A DNA stretch of 64,000 bases, taken from assembly GCA_963518845.1 (NCBI GenBank), contig CAUQKV010000004.1:21756-85755 (forward strand), written 5' to 3'. Positions 34,461 through 43,016 of the stretch are shown piece after piece. Position 1 is the stretch's first letter; each line of letters begins with the position of its first letter. The notes beneath the pieces are model-generated. The model was not told where the DNA came from. It made no database searches and was given only the letters and a program-made list of their open reading frames with translations. The position numbers and the translations under genes are program-made. This DNA comes from JABCPE02 sp963518845 (lineage in GTDB: Bacteria; Bacteroidota; Bacteroidia; Flavobacteriales; Weeksellaceae).

Positions 34461-36101
34461 TTATTTATTTGTTTTATAATAATTTATCAGTCCATTCGTA
34501 GAAGAATCATGGGAAGAAATTTTATCAGAATTGGTAAGTTCGGGTAAAATCCTGTTTGCAAGGACTTTTCCAAGTTCCACCCCAAATTGGTCAAAACTAA
34601 AAATATTCCAAATCACTCCCTGAACGAATATTTTATGTTCATACAAAGCAATAAGCTGCCCCAACGAAAAAGGATTTAATTCTTTGAATAAAAATGAATT
34701 CGTCGGAATATTTCCTTGGAAAATTTTATAATTTACCAGCTTTTCTATTTCGGTAACAGATTTATTGGTTTTCTGTAATTCATCTAAAACCTGCTGTTTA
34801 TCTTTTCCAAAAGCCAAAGCCTCTGTCTGCGCAAAGAAATTCGCCAAAAGTTTTTCCTGATGGTCAGAAACTGAATTACAAGACTTCGCATAAGCGATAA
34901 AATCCGACGGAATCAGCTCCGTTCCCTGATGAATAAGCTGATAGAAGGCGTGCTGCCCGTTAGTCCCTGGCTCTCCCCAGATAATCGGCCCAGTTTCGTA
35001 ATACACAAATTCTCCATTTCTATCCACGGACTTACCATTGCTCTCCATATCGCCCTGCTGAAGGTAAGCAGGAAAACGGTCAAGATACTGTGAATAAGGC
35101 AAAACAGCGTGCGAACTTGCATCAAAAAAGTTTCTGTACCAAATGCCCAGCAATGCCATCAGCACTGGAACATTTTCGGAAAAACCTGCTTTTTGGAAAT
35201 GAATATCCGTGTCGTTTGCTCCTTTTAAAAGCTGTTCAAAATTATCATAACCAATTGATAACACTATACTTAGACCGATAGCCGACCAAAGCGAATAGCG
35301 ACCACCAACCCAGTCCCAAAATTCAAAAATATTTTCTTCTGCGATTCCAAATTTCTTAACCTCCGAAACATTAGTAGAAAGCGCCACAAAGTGCCTCGCC
35401 ACATCTCCCTCACTGCCAGATTTTAAGAACCAATCCTTTGCAGAATGGGCATTGGTCATGGTTTCCTGCGTAGTGAAAGTTTTAGAAGCGATGATGAAAA
35501 GTGTGGTCTCTGGACTGAGGTTTTTAAGCGTTTCAGCTAAATGATTTCCATCTACATTAGACACGAAATGTACATTCAGCCTTGTTTTAAAATGTTTCAA
35601 TGCAGAGCAGACCATCACTGGCCCTAAATCCGAGCCACCAATCCCAATATTCACCACATCCGTGATTTCCTTTCCAGAAAACCCTCTGTGTTCGCCCGAA
35701 ATCACCTTTTCCGAAAAATCTTTCATCTGAGAGAGAACTCTTTTCACATCAGGTTTGATATCTTTCCCATCCACTAAAATCGGCTGGTCAGAAAAATCCC
35801 TCAAAGCTGTGTGGAGAACTGCTCTTCCTTCGGTTTCATTTATTTTTTCGCCTGAAAACATTGCAGAAATTGCAGTTTTCAGTTCGCATTCTTCAGCCAA
35901 CTGAAACAAAAGATTTTTTACCTTTTCATCGATTAGATTTTTAGAAAAATCAAACAAAAAGTTTTCTCTTTTTATAGAAAATTCTTCGAAACGATTAGGG
36001 TTTTCAGCAAAAAGCTCCCTTAAATCAAAGTTTTTTTCAGCAAAATATTCATTCAGACCTTTCCAAGCCTTGGTCTGGGTAGGGTTTATTTTTGGTAGCA
36101 T
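34461..36101 (-). CDS. pgi: Glucose-6-phosphate isomerase
   Basis: Interconverts glucose-6-phosphate and fructose-6-phosphate in glycolysis and gluconeogenesis. The 546 residues match the E. coli-type length. Motifs are VNIGIGGSDLGPVM (sugar-phosphate binding), VSNVDGNHLAETL, ASKTFTTQETMTNA, the PGI signature FEFWDWVGGRYSLWSAIGLS, and the catalytic GTNGQHAFYQLIHQGT. It is followed by the Sel1 gene. Confidence 0.98.
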   Translation of the reverse strand: MLPKINPTQTKAWKGLNEYFAEKNFDLRELFAENPNRFEEFSIKRENFLFDFSKNLIDEKVKNLLFQLAEECELKTAISAMFSGEKINETEGRAVLHTALRDFSDQPILVDGKDIKPDVKRVLSQMKDFSEKVISGEHRGFSGKEITDVVNIGIGGSDLGPVMVCSALKHFKTRLNVHFVSNVDGNHLAETLKNLSPETTLFIIASKTFTTQETMTNAHSAKDWFLKSGSEGDVARHFVALSTNVSEVKKFGIAEENIFEFWDWVGGRYSLWSAIGLSIVLSIGYDNFEQLLKGANDTDIHFQKAGFSENVPVLMALLGIWYRNFFDASSHAVLPYSQYLDRFPAYLQQGDMESNGKSVDRNGEFVYYETGPIIWGEPGTNGQHAFYQLIHQGTELIPSDFIAYAKSCNSVSDHQEKLLANFFAQTEALAFGKDKQQVLDELQKTNKSVTEIEKLVNYKIFQGNIPTNSFLFKELNPFSLGQLIALYEHKIFVQGVIWNIFSFDQFGVELGKVLANRILPELTNSDKISSHDSSTNGLINYYKTNK

Positions 36102-36143
36102 AAATTTTAATTATTAAAAAACACAAATTTAGTCTTTTAAATT

Positions 36144-36175
36144 GAAAAAATCCCTGCCATGTGCGGGGATTTTTA
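36144..36175 (-). terminator. Terminator of the DUF4349 gene
   Basis: Minus-strand AAATCCCCGC...GCAGGGATTT hairpin (one G-U pair) with T-run; it lies between the DUF4349 stop and the pgi start. Confidence 0.85.
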
Positions 36176-36179
36176 TCAT

Positions 36180-37109
36180 TTATTTTTCTTCTTCTTTTTT
36201 ATCTGATTTTTTCCAAAATTTCTTTCTATTTCTCCAAGCAAAAATTCCTAAAATGCCGACCAAAATAAACATCCATGCGTTTGCAGCCAATATCAAGAAC
36301 TTTTGGAATCCATAGAATCCATCAACGAAAGCTTCTTTAAAATCATACCAAAAACTTCCTTTATATTTATCTTCCAAGCTTCTGATATTCGGCATTTCCT
36401 CTTGAGAAATCTTGAATTTCGGTTCGGAAAGATAGATGCTCACCGTGCTGTATTTCAGTTCATCAGCAAGATTGAAATCATTTATTTTCTGATAATTAAG
36501 CTCTCGTTCGTTATCATTTGTTGCTTCTGCATTTTTAGTTGTATTGGCTTGCTGAGAAAGCTGAGCTTTATGTTTCTCCATTCTTTGTTTTTCCAGTTCC
36601 GCCATTTTTACATTAGCACTCACATCTTGTGCCGTGATAGTGCGTTCTCGGAGAAAAATACTCTTGTCATTCAGTGATTTTAGGAAATCGGACAATTTCT
36701 CAGTTGGCACCCGCACCTCCATTTGGTTTTTAGTGGTGTATTTACGGACATATAGAGATTTTTCTTCTGACTGAGGAAAGATATTTTCCTCCAAAACATC
36801 ACTACGATAATTACTACTCGTCACAAAACCACCCATCTCCTTTAATGTGTTTTCTATGTAGATAGTCGCCTGATACACATCTGAAACATCCATATCTACA
36901 TTTGCTTTTCGCACGAATTTCTTACCCTCCACTTCTTGAGAGGCAGCCATAGATATAGATGCGGCAGTGCTGTCCACCGCTGCTTCTGATTCTATGGATT
37001 CTAGATGAGTGTCTGAATAAGATGTTTCTGTTCCATTTTTTTTAGCACAGGAAGCTATCATAAACACAGCCATAAAGACCACAACCGAATTTCTAAATAC
37101 TCTTTTCAT
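36180..37109 (-). CDS. DUF4349 lipoprotein with C-terminal membrane anchor
   Basis: A predicted lipoprotein of 309 residues. I choose the ATG at 37109 (MKRVFRNSVVVFMAVFMIASC, lipobox IASC) over an in-frame start at 37160, since the latter adds 17 polar residues before the signal. The DUF4349 domain runs from KFVRKANVDMDVSDVYQATIYIE through a helical coiled part (VKMAELEKQRMEKHKAQLSQQ) to STVSIYLSEPKF. A C-terminal membrane segment (AANAWMFILVGILGIFAW) is followed by a basic tail. Function of the family is unknown. A -7 box and a repeated element lie upstream. Confidence 0.88.
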   Translation of the reverse strand: MKRVFRNSVVVFMAVFMIASCAKKNGTETSYSDTHLESIESEAAVDSTAASISMAASQEVEGKKFVRKANVDMDVSDVYQATIYIENTLKEMGGFVTSSNYRSDVLEENIFPQSEEKSLYVRKYTTKNQMEVRVPTEKLSDFLKSLNDKSIFLRERTITAQDVSANVKMAELEKQRMEKHKAQLSQQANTTKNAEATNDNERELNYQKINDFNLADELKYSTVSIYLSEPKFKISQEEMPNIRSLEDKYKGSFWYDFKEAFVDGFYGFQKFLILAANAWMFILVGILGIFAWRNRKKFWKKSDKKEEEK

Positions 37110-37167
37110 ATTCCTATTTTTTGAATTATTGGTACAAATTTCAATCAAATTCCTTGACAATTATTGT

Positions 37168-37209
37168 AAATTGGTTTTAAAACTACTGAAAATTGGTTTT
37201 ACAAATTTA
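37168..37209 (-). promoter_or_regulatory. -7 box and phased direct repeats upstream of the DUF4349 gene
   Basis: AAATTGGTTTTA occurs exactly at 37168-37179 and 37190-37201, 22 bases apart (two helical turns). A minus-strand TAAATTTG (37209-37202) touches the second copy, so the repeats would cover the transcription start of the DUF4349 gene. This is the layout of a repressor operator. Confidence 0.45.
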
Positions 37210-37262
37210 TAATATTGATTGTCTTTGATTTGTAAAAAAACTTCATCCCAAATATAGCATAT

Positions 37263-38348
37263 TTATTTGATTTTTTCAGCCAATAAATTCAAAATTTTCC
37301 AGCCCTGCTCATCTATTTTTTTCAGAAATTTAGCAATAACCACAGCCAGTAAGACATTTAAAACATAAATCAAAATCATCAAAACGAACCAATGTAAATT
37401 TTCCCTAAAAACAGGAATGAAAAAATACACCAAAGACGAGCTGATTCCCTGCGCGAAATAGAAAAATATCGCATTCTGACCTATGTACGAAAGCAGATTT
37501 TCTTTCTGAATTTTCAGTCTGTTATAAAAGATAAAAACCAGAGCCAAAGAAACGAAAGACCAAACGATATAAGGGATTTTCGGCGGGAATTTCTGTTTAT
37601 TAAGCTTGTAAAAAATATCTACTCCATAACTCCAAAACATTCCTACAAGGCTGAGCAAGACAAAACCGATTAAAAGCAGAACTTGGGAATTGGTCAGTTT
37701 CTTGTTTTTCAACTGGTAAGCTACAAGAAAAACCAATAAATAAAAAACCGTATAGCCCACCTGCCCAGTGGGATAAAAATCTGGATTAAAATTAAAAACA
37801 AATATAAAAGCCACACAAAAACCTATAACCCACCAAATGTATTTTGAGAAAAACCTCAGCACGATAACTCCAAAAAATGTAACAACATAATAAGTTTTCA
37901 AATACCAAAAACTGCCCATCACCACAGGAAAAACATCACAAGTACTATACTGATGCAGCCACCAGTTTCCCAAAAGTTTAAAATCAAAAGGCTGGCTCAG
38001 GCTGTTCTCCGTATATTTCGGCCCGAAGGTCAGAAAGAAATTCTGGTATGTTTCTTTGTCAAAAAAGGACTGCAAAAAAACCTTGAAAAAACCATCAAAA
38101 AAGAACAATCCTGTCACAAAAATCATATAGGTAATTTGTAATTTCAGCAGTCTGCGAAAGGTTTTATCAATATTTCCAGAAGAGGTCAATCCACTGAGTG
38201 CAAAGAAAATAGGCACATCAAAAAGCAGACTAAAAATCCTCATTTCATTAGAAACATAAAACTGCCCAGACCAAAAAACAGTATGAATAAAAACGATTGA
38301 CAAAGTTGCCAAGCCCTTCGCGTAATCAATGTATAAATCTCTTTTCAT
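37263..38348 (-). CDS. Acyltransferase 3 family membrane protein
   Basis: A polytopic membrane protein of 361 residues with about ten hydrophobic segments. The N-terminus MKRDLYIDYAKGLATLSIVFIHTVFWSG carries the family D/R-x10-H pattern, with the conserved histidine in IHT, and FDVPIFFALSGL is the second family block. Such proteins O-acetylate sugars or other envelope polymers. Start is ATG 38348; a TTG directly before it is in frame but unlikely. No sugar-synthesis genes are nearby, so the acceptor is unknown. Confidence 0.88.
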   Translation of the reverse strand: MKRDLYIDYAKGLATLSIVFIHTVFWSGQFYVSNEMRIFSLLFDVPIFFALSGLTSSGNIDKTFRRLLKLQITYMIFVTGLFFFDGFFKVFLQSFFDKETYQNFFLTFGPKYTENSLSQPFDFKLLGNWWLHQYSTCDVFPVVMGSFWYLKTYYVVTFFGVIVLRFFSKYIWWVIGFCVAFIFVFNFNPDFYPTGQVGYTVFYLLVFLVAYQLKNKKLTNSQVLLLIGFVLLSLVGMFWSYGVDIFYKLNKQKFPPKIPYIVWSFVSLALVFIFYNRLKIQKENLLSYIGQNAIFFYFAQGISSSLVYFFIPVFRENLHWFVLMILIYVLNVLLAVVIAKFLKKIDEQGWKILNLLAEKIK

Positions 38349-38416
38349 CAAACCGAGAATTTTTAGCCAAAAATAAAATTTTTAATTAAAATTTATCCCT
38401 TCTGAATAATATTTAG

Positions 38417-38424
38417 TAATTTTG
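38417..38424 (+). promoter_or_regulatory. -7 box of the M48 protease gene
   Basis: TAATTTTG 25 bases upstream of ATG 38449; -33 element not clear. Confidence 0.45.
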
Positions 38425-38448
38425 TCCATCATTCAAAAACAAAAAATT

Positions 38449-39236
38449 ATGTTTAAAAAAGTAATTTATTTAGGTCTTATGGCAGGGGCAATTCATTTTG
38501 CTGATGCTCAAAAAATCAATTTAGGAAAAGCACTAGATGCAGGTGCAAAAGGAGTAAAAGCATTGACTTTCTCTAACGCTGATGCAGCAAGACTTTCTAA
38601 AGAGTCTGTGGACTGGATGGATAATAACAATCCAGTAGCTGACAAAAACAGCCCTTACACAAAAACCAAGATGGACTTACTTTAAATTATAAAGTATATT
38701 TAGTAAGAGACATCAACGCTTTCGCTGCAGCTGACGGAAGTGTGAGAGTTTTCTCTTCTCTTATGGATATCATGACTGATGATGAGCTTTTGGCTGTTAT
38801 CGGGCATGAAATCGGGCATGTGAAAAACGAAGATACTAAAGATGCTATCAAATCTGCATACACTAGAGCTGCACTTGTAGATGCTGCTGGAGCTGCAAGT
38901 AACACAGTATCAAAACTTAGTGACTCTCAGCTAGGAAGCATGGCAAATGCGTTCTTAGATTCTTCTCATAGTAGAAAACAAGAAAGCCAAGCGGATGACT
39001 ATTCATACCAATTCATGAAATCTAATGGTTATGATGTAGTAGGAGCTTACACTGCATTCAAAAAGTTAGAACTTCTAGCAGGAGGTGCTAAAGAAAACGG
39101 ATTCCAAAGAATGTTCAACTCTCACCCAGACAGTGGAAAAAGAGCTGAAGCAATCAAGAAAAAAGCAATAAAAGACGGACTTTGGAAAGATCCAGGAACA
39201 GTGGAACTTCCAAAAACGAAAATCGTTCAAAAATAA
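38449..39236 (+). pseudogene. M48 metalloprotease (LoiP/YcaL-like), frame disrupted
   Basis: The first part starts at ATG 38449 (MFKKVIYLGLMAGAIHFADAQ, signal peptide) and reads in family register to NSPYTKT (about 38667), then a stop at 38683. The family continues in another frame from CAA at 38667: QDGLTLNYKVYLVRDINAFA, then ADGSVRVFSSLMDIMTDDE, the zinc site VIGHEIGHVKNE, and a full C-terminus to 39236. Compared with E. coli LoiP, about eleven residues between Y-x-K and NYKVY are missing, so I infer a deletion of 3n+1 bases. A restart at GTG or ATG 38742 would lack a signal peptide. A sequencing error alone would not explain the missing residues. Promoter and terminator are intact, suggesting recent loss. 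Confidence 0.85.
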
Positions 39237-39242
39237 AACAAG

Positions 39243-39273
39243 GACTTCTCTCTGATTTGAGAGAAGTTTTTTT
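39243..39273 (+). terminator. Terminator after the M48 protease gene
   Basis: CTTCTCTC (39245-39252) / GAGAGAAG (39259-39266) followed by seven T. Confidence 0.9.
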
Positions 39274-39294
39274 ATTAAAAAAGTGATAGGATTT

Positions 39295-39323
39295 TTGTAG
39301 TAGAAAAAAAAAGTTTATATTTG
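39295..39323 (+). promoter_or_regulatory. Promoter of rplU-rpmA
   Basis: TTG (39295-39297), an 18-base spacer and TATATTTG (39316-39323), exact consensus, 33 bases before rplU. Confidence 0.75.
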
Positions 39324-39355
39324 CAAACTAATTTTAAAATTAAATACTTATAACA

Positions 39356-39913
39356 ATGTTTGCAATCGTAGAGATAGCGGGGCTTCAATACAAAGTAGAG
39401 CAAGACCAAAAGTTATTTGTGAACCGTTTAGCAGGAGACAAAGGAGCAAAAGTTTCTTTTGACAAAGTTCTTTTAACTTCTAACGGAACTGTAACAGTAG
39501 GCGCCCCAGCTGTAAAAGGAATCGCTGTAGAAGCAGAGATTTTGGACCATGTCCAAGCTGATAAAGTAATCGTTTTCAAAAAGAAAAGAAGAAAAGGTTA
39601 CAAAGTAAAAAATGGTCACAGACAACAGTTGACTCAGATTCAGATTACTTCTATCACTGGTTTTTCAGGAGGAGCTAAGAAGAGCACAAAGGAAACTGCT
39701 AAGCCAGAAGCTGCTGGTGCAGATAGAGACACTGTAGATTTCAGCGAAGACCATGAACTTAACTACAAATTGAAAAAGTTCAACCTTTCTCAGTCTAAAG
39801 AAAACAGAGAAACTCTAGTATCTCTTGCTGAAGGAAAAGCAACTCTTCCTCATGCAGAAGTAGATGCTTTGATTGAGAAAAACATCGCTAAATTTAAAGA
39901 ATTAAAAAAGTAA
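39356..39913 (+). CDS. rplU: Ribosomal protein bL21 with C-terminal extension
   Basis: The first 102 or so residues are a normal bL21 (FAIVEIAGLQYKVEQDQKLFVNRL, HVQADKVIVFKKKRRKGYKVKNGHRQQLTQIQI). About 80 extra residues follow, beginning with a Lys/Ala/Glu linker (TKETAKPEAAGADRD) and then a charged helical part (ELNYKLKKFNLSQSKENRETLVSLAEGKATLPH...). The extension has no recognised domain. It is cotranscribed with rpmA (26-base gap), the usual pair. Confidence 0.95.
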   Translation: MFAIVEIAGLQYKVEQDQKLFVNRLAGDKGAKVSFDKVLLTSNGTVTVGAPAVKGIAVEAEILDHVQADKVIVFKKKRRKGYKVKNGHRQQLTQIQITSITGFSGGAKKSTKETAKPEAAGADRDTVDFSEDHELNYKLKKFNLSQSKENRETLVSLAEGKATLPHAEVDALIEKNIAKFKELKK

Positions 39914-39939
39914 TAAACCCTTAAAAACCATAAAATAAA

Positions 39940-40197
39940 ATGGCACACAAGAAAGGAGTTGGTAGTTCCAAAAACGGTAGAGAGTCTCACTCTAAAAGAT
40001 TAGGCGTGAAGATTTTTGGTGGTCAGGAAGCTATTGCTGGGAACATCATTGTAAGACAAAGAGGTACTCAGCACCATCCAGGTGAAAATGTAGGAATGGG
40101 TAAAGACCATACATTATTTGCTCTTGTAGATGGTAAAGTAGTTTTCACTAAAAAGAGAGATAACAGATCTTTTGTATCTGTAGAACCAAATGCTTAA
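39940..40197 (+). CDS. rpmA: Ribosomal protein bL27
   Basis: An 85-residue large-subunit protein whose N-terminus reaches the peptidyl transferase centre. The sequence starts directly with AHKKGVGSSKNGRESHSKRLGVK, so there is no cleaved leader as in Firmicutes. IIVRQRGTQHHPGENVGMGKDHTLFALVDG is the family core. It ends the rplU-rpmA transcript at a terminator. Confidence 0.98.
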   Translation: MAHKKGVGSSKNGRESHSKRLGVKIFGGQEAIAGNIIVRQRGTQHHPGENVGMGKDHTLFALVDGKVVFTKKRDNRSFVSVEPNA

Positions 40198-40215
40198 AAA
40201 GCATTGATAAAAATC

Positions 40216-40246
40216 AAAAAGCCTTAGTTTCCACTGAGGCTTTTTT
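40216..40246 (+). terminator. Terminator after rpmA
   Basis: GCCTTAG / CTGAGGC stem (40221-40240, one G-U pair) with A-run before and T-run after. Confidence 0.88.
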
Positions 40247-40270
40247 ATATGAATATAAATCGATTTTATT

Positions 40271-41470
40271 ATGAATAACGATATTTTACTGAATATTGCC
40301 AGTGAATTCGGGACACCCTTATATGTATATGACGCTGAATCAATCAAAAATCAATACCAAAATTTGACTTCAGCTTTTCCCGAAAAAACAAAATTTTTCT
40401 ACGCTTGTAAAGCATTGACCAATATCAACATATTAAAATATGTAAATCAATTGGGCGCAAATCTTGACTGTGTTTCTATCAACGAAGTCAAACTCGGGCT
40501 AAAAGCAGGGTTTGCTCCTGAGAAAATTTTATTCACGCCTAACTGTGTAGACCTCACAGAGATAGAAGAAGCCATGAAACTAGGCGTTCATATCAATATT
40601 GATAACATCTCCATTCTAGAACAGTTTGGGAACAAATACAGTGACTCCTACCCTATTTTCATCAGGATAAATCCTCACATTTATGCGGGAGGAAACCACA
40701 AAATATCCACTGGACATATTGACTCCAAATTTGGGATTTCTATCCATCAGCTTCGTCATATAGAAAGATTGGTAAAATCCACAAAACTGAATATTGAAGG
40801 GCTGCATATGCATACAGGTAGCGAAATCCGTGACCCAGATGTATTCCTACAAGGAATGGAAATCATGTTTGAACTAGTAGAACATTTTCCTAATTTGAAA
40901 TATATTGACATGGGCAGTGGTTTTAAAATTTCCTACCATTCAGATGATATGGAAACGGACATTGCTTTACTTGGTAAAAAAGTGGAAAATGCTTTCCTTA
41001 GCTTCTGTAAAGAAAACGATAAAGAGCTGGAACTTTGGTTCGAGCCAGGGAAATATTTGGTTGGAAAATCTGGACATTTCCTAGTAAATGCCAATGTTAT
41101 TAAACAAACGACTGCTACGGTTTTCGTGGGAGTAAATTCTGGGTTTAATCACCTCATTAGACCTATGTTTTATGACTCCTACCACATTATAGAAAACCTC
41201 TCTAACCCTACAGGAACAGAAAGAATCTACACCGTGGTGGGAAATATCTGTGAGACAGACACTTTCGCTTGGGATAGAAAACTCAATGAAGTCCGCGAAG
41301 GAGATATTCTGGTTTTCAGAAACACAGGCGCGTATGGTTTTGAGATGAGTTCTAACTTTAATTCCAGACTAAAACCTGCCGAGGTTCTTTGGCTGAATGA
41401 CAAAGCACACCTCATCAGAAAAAGAGAAGTTTTTGAAGATTTATTAAAAAATCAAATAGAAGTTCTGTAA
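40271..41470 (+). CDS. lysA: Diaminopimelate decarboxylase
   Basis: Converts meso-diaminopimelate to lysine with pyridoxal phosphate. The 399 residues show the PLP lysine in KFFYACKALTN, the glycine-rich phosphate site HMHTGSEI and DMGSGFKI, EPGKYLVG, the substrate/cysteine block VVGNICETDTFAWDR, and NTGAYGFEMSSNFN near the C-terminus. These are class III decarboxylase features. It is followed by miaB on the same strand after 84 bases. Confidence 0.95.
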   Translation: MNNDILLNIASEFGTPLYVYDAESIKNQYQNLTSAFPEKTKFFYACKALTNINILKYVNQLGANLDCVSINEVKLGLKAGFAPEKILFTPNCVDLTEIEEAMKLGVHINIDNISILEQFGNKYSDSYPIFIRINPHIYAGGNHKISTGHIDSKFGISIHQLRHIERLVKSTKLNIEGLHMHTGSEIRDPDVFLQGMEIMFELVEHFPNLKYIDMGSGFKISYHSDDMETDIALLGKKVENAFLSFCKENDKELELWFEPGKYLVGKSGHFLVNANVIKQTTATVFVGVNSGFNHLIRPMFYDSYHIIENLSNPTGTERIYTVVGNICETDTFAWDRKLNEVREGDILVFRNTGAYGFEMSSNFNSRLKPAEVLWLNDKAHLIRKREVFEDLLKNQIEVL

Positions 41471-41554
41471 GTGAAATATTTTTGGGAATAGAAAATTTTC
41501 TACTTAAATCTGTCAATTTGGCAGAAATTTTATATCTTCGTAAAAAATTAGAAT

Positions 41555-42997
41555 GTGGAAAAAAAATACATAGATGAAACGCGTCAAGGCGAAGCCTACG
41601 CAATCGCAGATCTTGAAGGAAATACTAAAAAACTTTTTTTGGAAAGTTATGGCTGTCAGATGAATTTTTCTGACTCCGAAATTGTAGCTTCCATCTTACA
41701 AAAAAACGGCTACAATACTACTACGGTTTTGGAGGAAGCGGACTTGATTTTACTTAATACCTGCTCAGTTCGGGAAAAAGCAGAGCAGACGGTAAGAATG
41801 CGACTTTCACAGTTCAAAACGCTAAAGAAAACAAAGCCAAGCCTCACCGTAGGTGTTTTAGGATGTATGGCGGAGCGATTGAAAACCAAACTTTTAGAGG
41901 AAGAACATTTGGTGGATTTGGTCGTTGGGCCAGATGCCTACCGAGACCTACCTAACCTTCTAAAAGAAACTTCGGAAGGGCGAGATGCCATCAATGTGAT
42001 GCTTTCCAAAGAAGAAACTTATGCCGACATCAGTCCTGTGCGTCTTAGTGGAAATGGTGTAACTGCTTTCGTGACGATTACCCGTGGATGCGACAATATG
42101 TGTACTTTCTGCATCGTGCCTTTCACTCGTGGAAGGGAAAGAAGCCGAGACCCTCATTCTATTATCAACGAGTGCAAAGAACTTTGGGAAAATGGCTACA
42201 AGGAAATCACACTCCTTGGGCAGAATGTGGATTCCTACCTTTGGTATGGCGGCGGCGCGAAAAAAGATTTTGACAAAGCCTCCGAGATGCAAAAGGCCAC
42301 AGCCCTGCATTTCGCACAGCTGCTGGAAATGGTAGCACAGGCTGTTCCTGAGATGAGAATTCGTTTTGCGACTTCCAATCCGCAGGATATGAGTCTGGAT
42401 GTCTTCCGTATGATGGCAAAATATGACAACATTTGTAAATATGTGCATCTGCCCGTACAAAGCGGAAGCGACAACATTCTGAAAGCCATGAACCGCCAGC
42501 ACACCCGCCAAGAATATTTAGATTTAATAAAAGAAGCGAAAAAAATCGTTCCAGATATTGCTTTTTCGCAGGATATGATAGTTGGCTTCTGTGGAGAAAC
42601 AGAGCAAGACCACCAAGATACACTTTCCCTAATGAGAGAGGTGGAATACGACTACGGCTATATGTTCGCCTATTCAGAAAGACCAGGAACGCCTGCGCAC
42701 AAGAAGATGAAGGATGATGTCCCAGCTGATGTAAAACAGCGCAGACTCTCCGAGGTGATTGCCTTGCAGGGCGAACTCTCCACTATGAGACTGAAAGGAT
42801 ATGTAGGCAAAAACCACGAGGTGCTGATAGAAGGAACCTCCAAAAAAGACCCTAACCAATGGAGAGGCCGAAATTCCCAAAATGTAGTGGTAGTTTTTGA
42901 CAAACAAGATGGCCAAAAGATAGGCGATACAGTTTCTGTATATGCCTACGACAGCACACAGGGAACGCTCATTGGAAGGGTGGTTCAGATTATTTAA
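41555..42997 (+). CDS. miaB: tRNA-2-methylthio-N6-dimethylallyladenosine synthase
   Basis: Radical-SAM methylthiotransferase that modifies A37 of tRNAs reading UNN codons. The 480-residue product has an N-terminal UPF0004 domain with three Fe-S cysteines (ESYGCQMNFSDSE, LNTCSVREKA, VLGCMAERL), the radical-SAM CxxxCxxC (RGCDNMCTFCIVPF), and a C-terminal TRAM domain (GKNHEVLIEGTSKKDPNQWRGR). The start is GTG 41555; an overlapping ATG at 41553 is out of frame. The following AlbA_2 gene starts 19 bases after the stop. Confidence 0.97.
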   Translation: MEKKYIDETRQGEAYAIADLEGNTKKLFLESYGCQMNFSDSEIVASILQKNGYNTTTVLEEADLILLNTCSVREKAEQTVRMRLSQFKTLKKTKPSLTVGVLGCMAERLKTKLLEEEHLVDLVVGPDAYRDLPNLLKETSEGRDAINVMLSKEETYADISPVRLSGNGVTAFVTITRGCDNMCTFCIVPFTRGRERSRDPHSIINECKELWENGYKEITLLGQNVDSYLWYGGGAKKDFDKASEMQKATALHFAQLLEMVAQAVPEMRIRFATSNPQDMSLDVFRMMAKYDNICKYVHLPVQSGSDNILKAMNRQHTRQEYLDLIKEAKKIVPDIAFSQDMIVGFCGETEQDHQDTLSLMREVEYDYGYMFAYSERPGTPAHKKMKDDVPADVKQRRLSEVIALQGELSTMRLKGYVGKNHEVLIEGTSKKDPNQWRGRNSQNVVVVFDKQDGQKIGDTVSVYAYDSTQGTLIGRVVQII

Positions 42998-43016
42998 TAA
43001 TTACTATAAATTACAT

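Noticed and set aside
36303..36677. Plus-strand frame of 124 codons opposite the DUF4349 gene
   Set aside because: Antisense shadow of a gene with clear lipobox and domain; no promoter or family signal.
42942..43016. Earlier start for the AlbA_2 gene inside miaB
   Set aside because: The extra 25 residues are an out-of-frame reading of the miaB C-terminus; ATG 43017 begins directly before the conserved domain.
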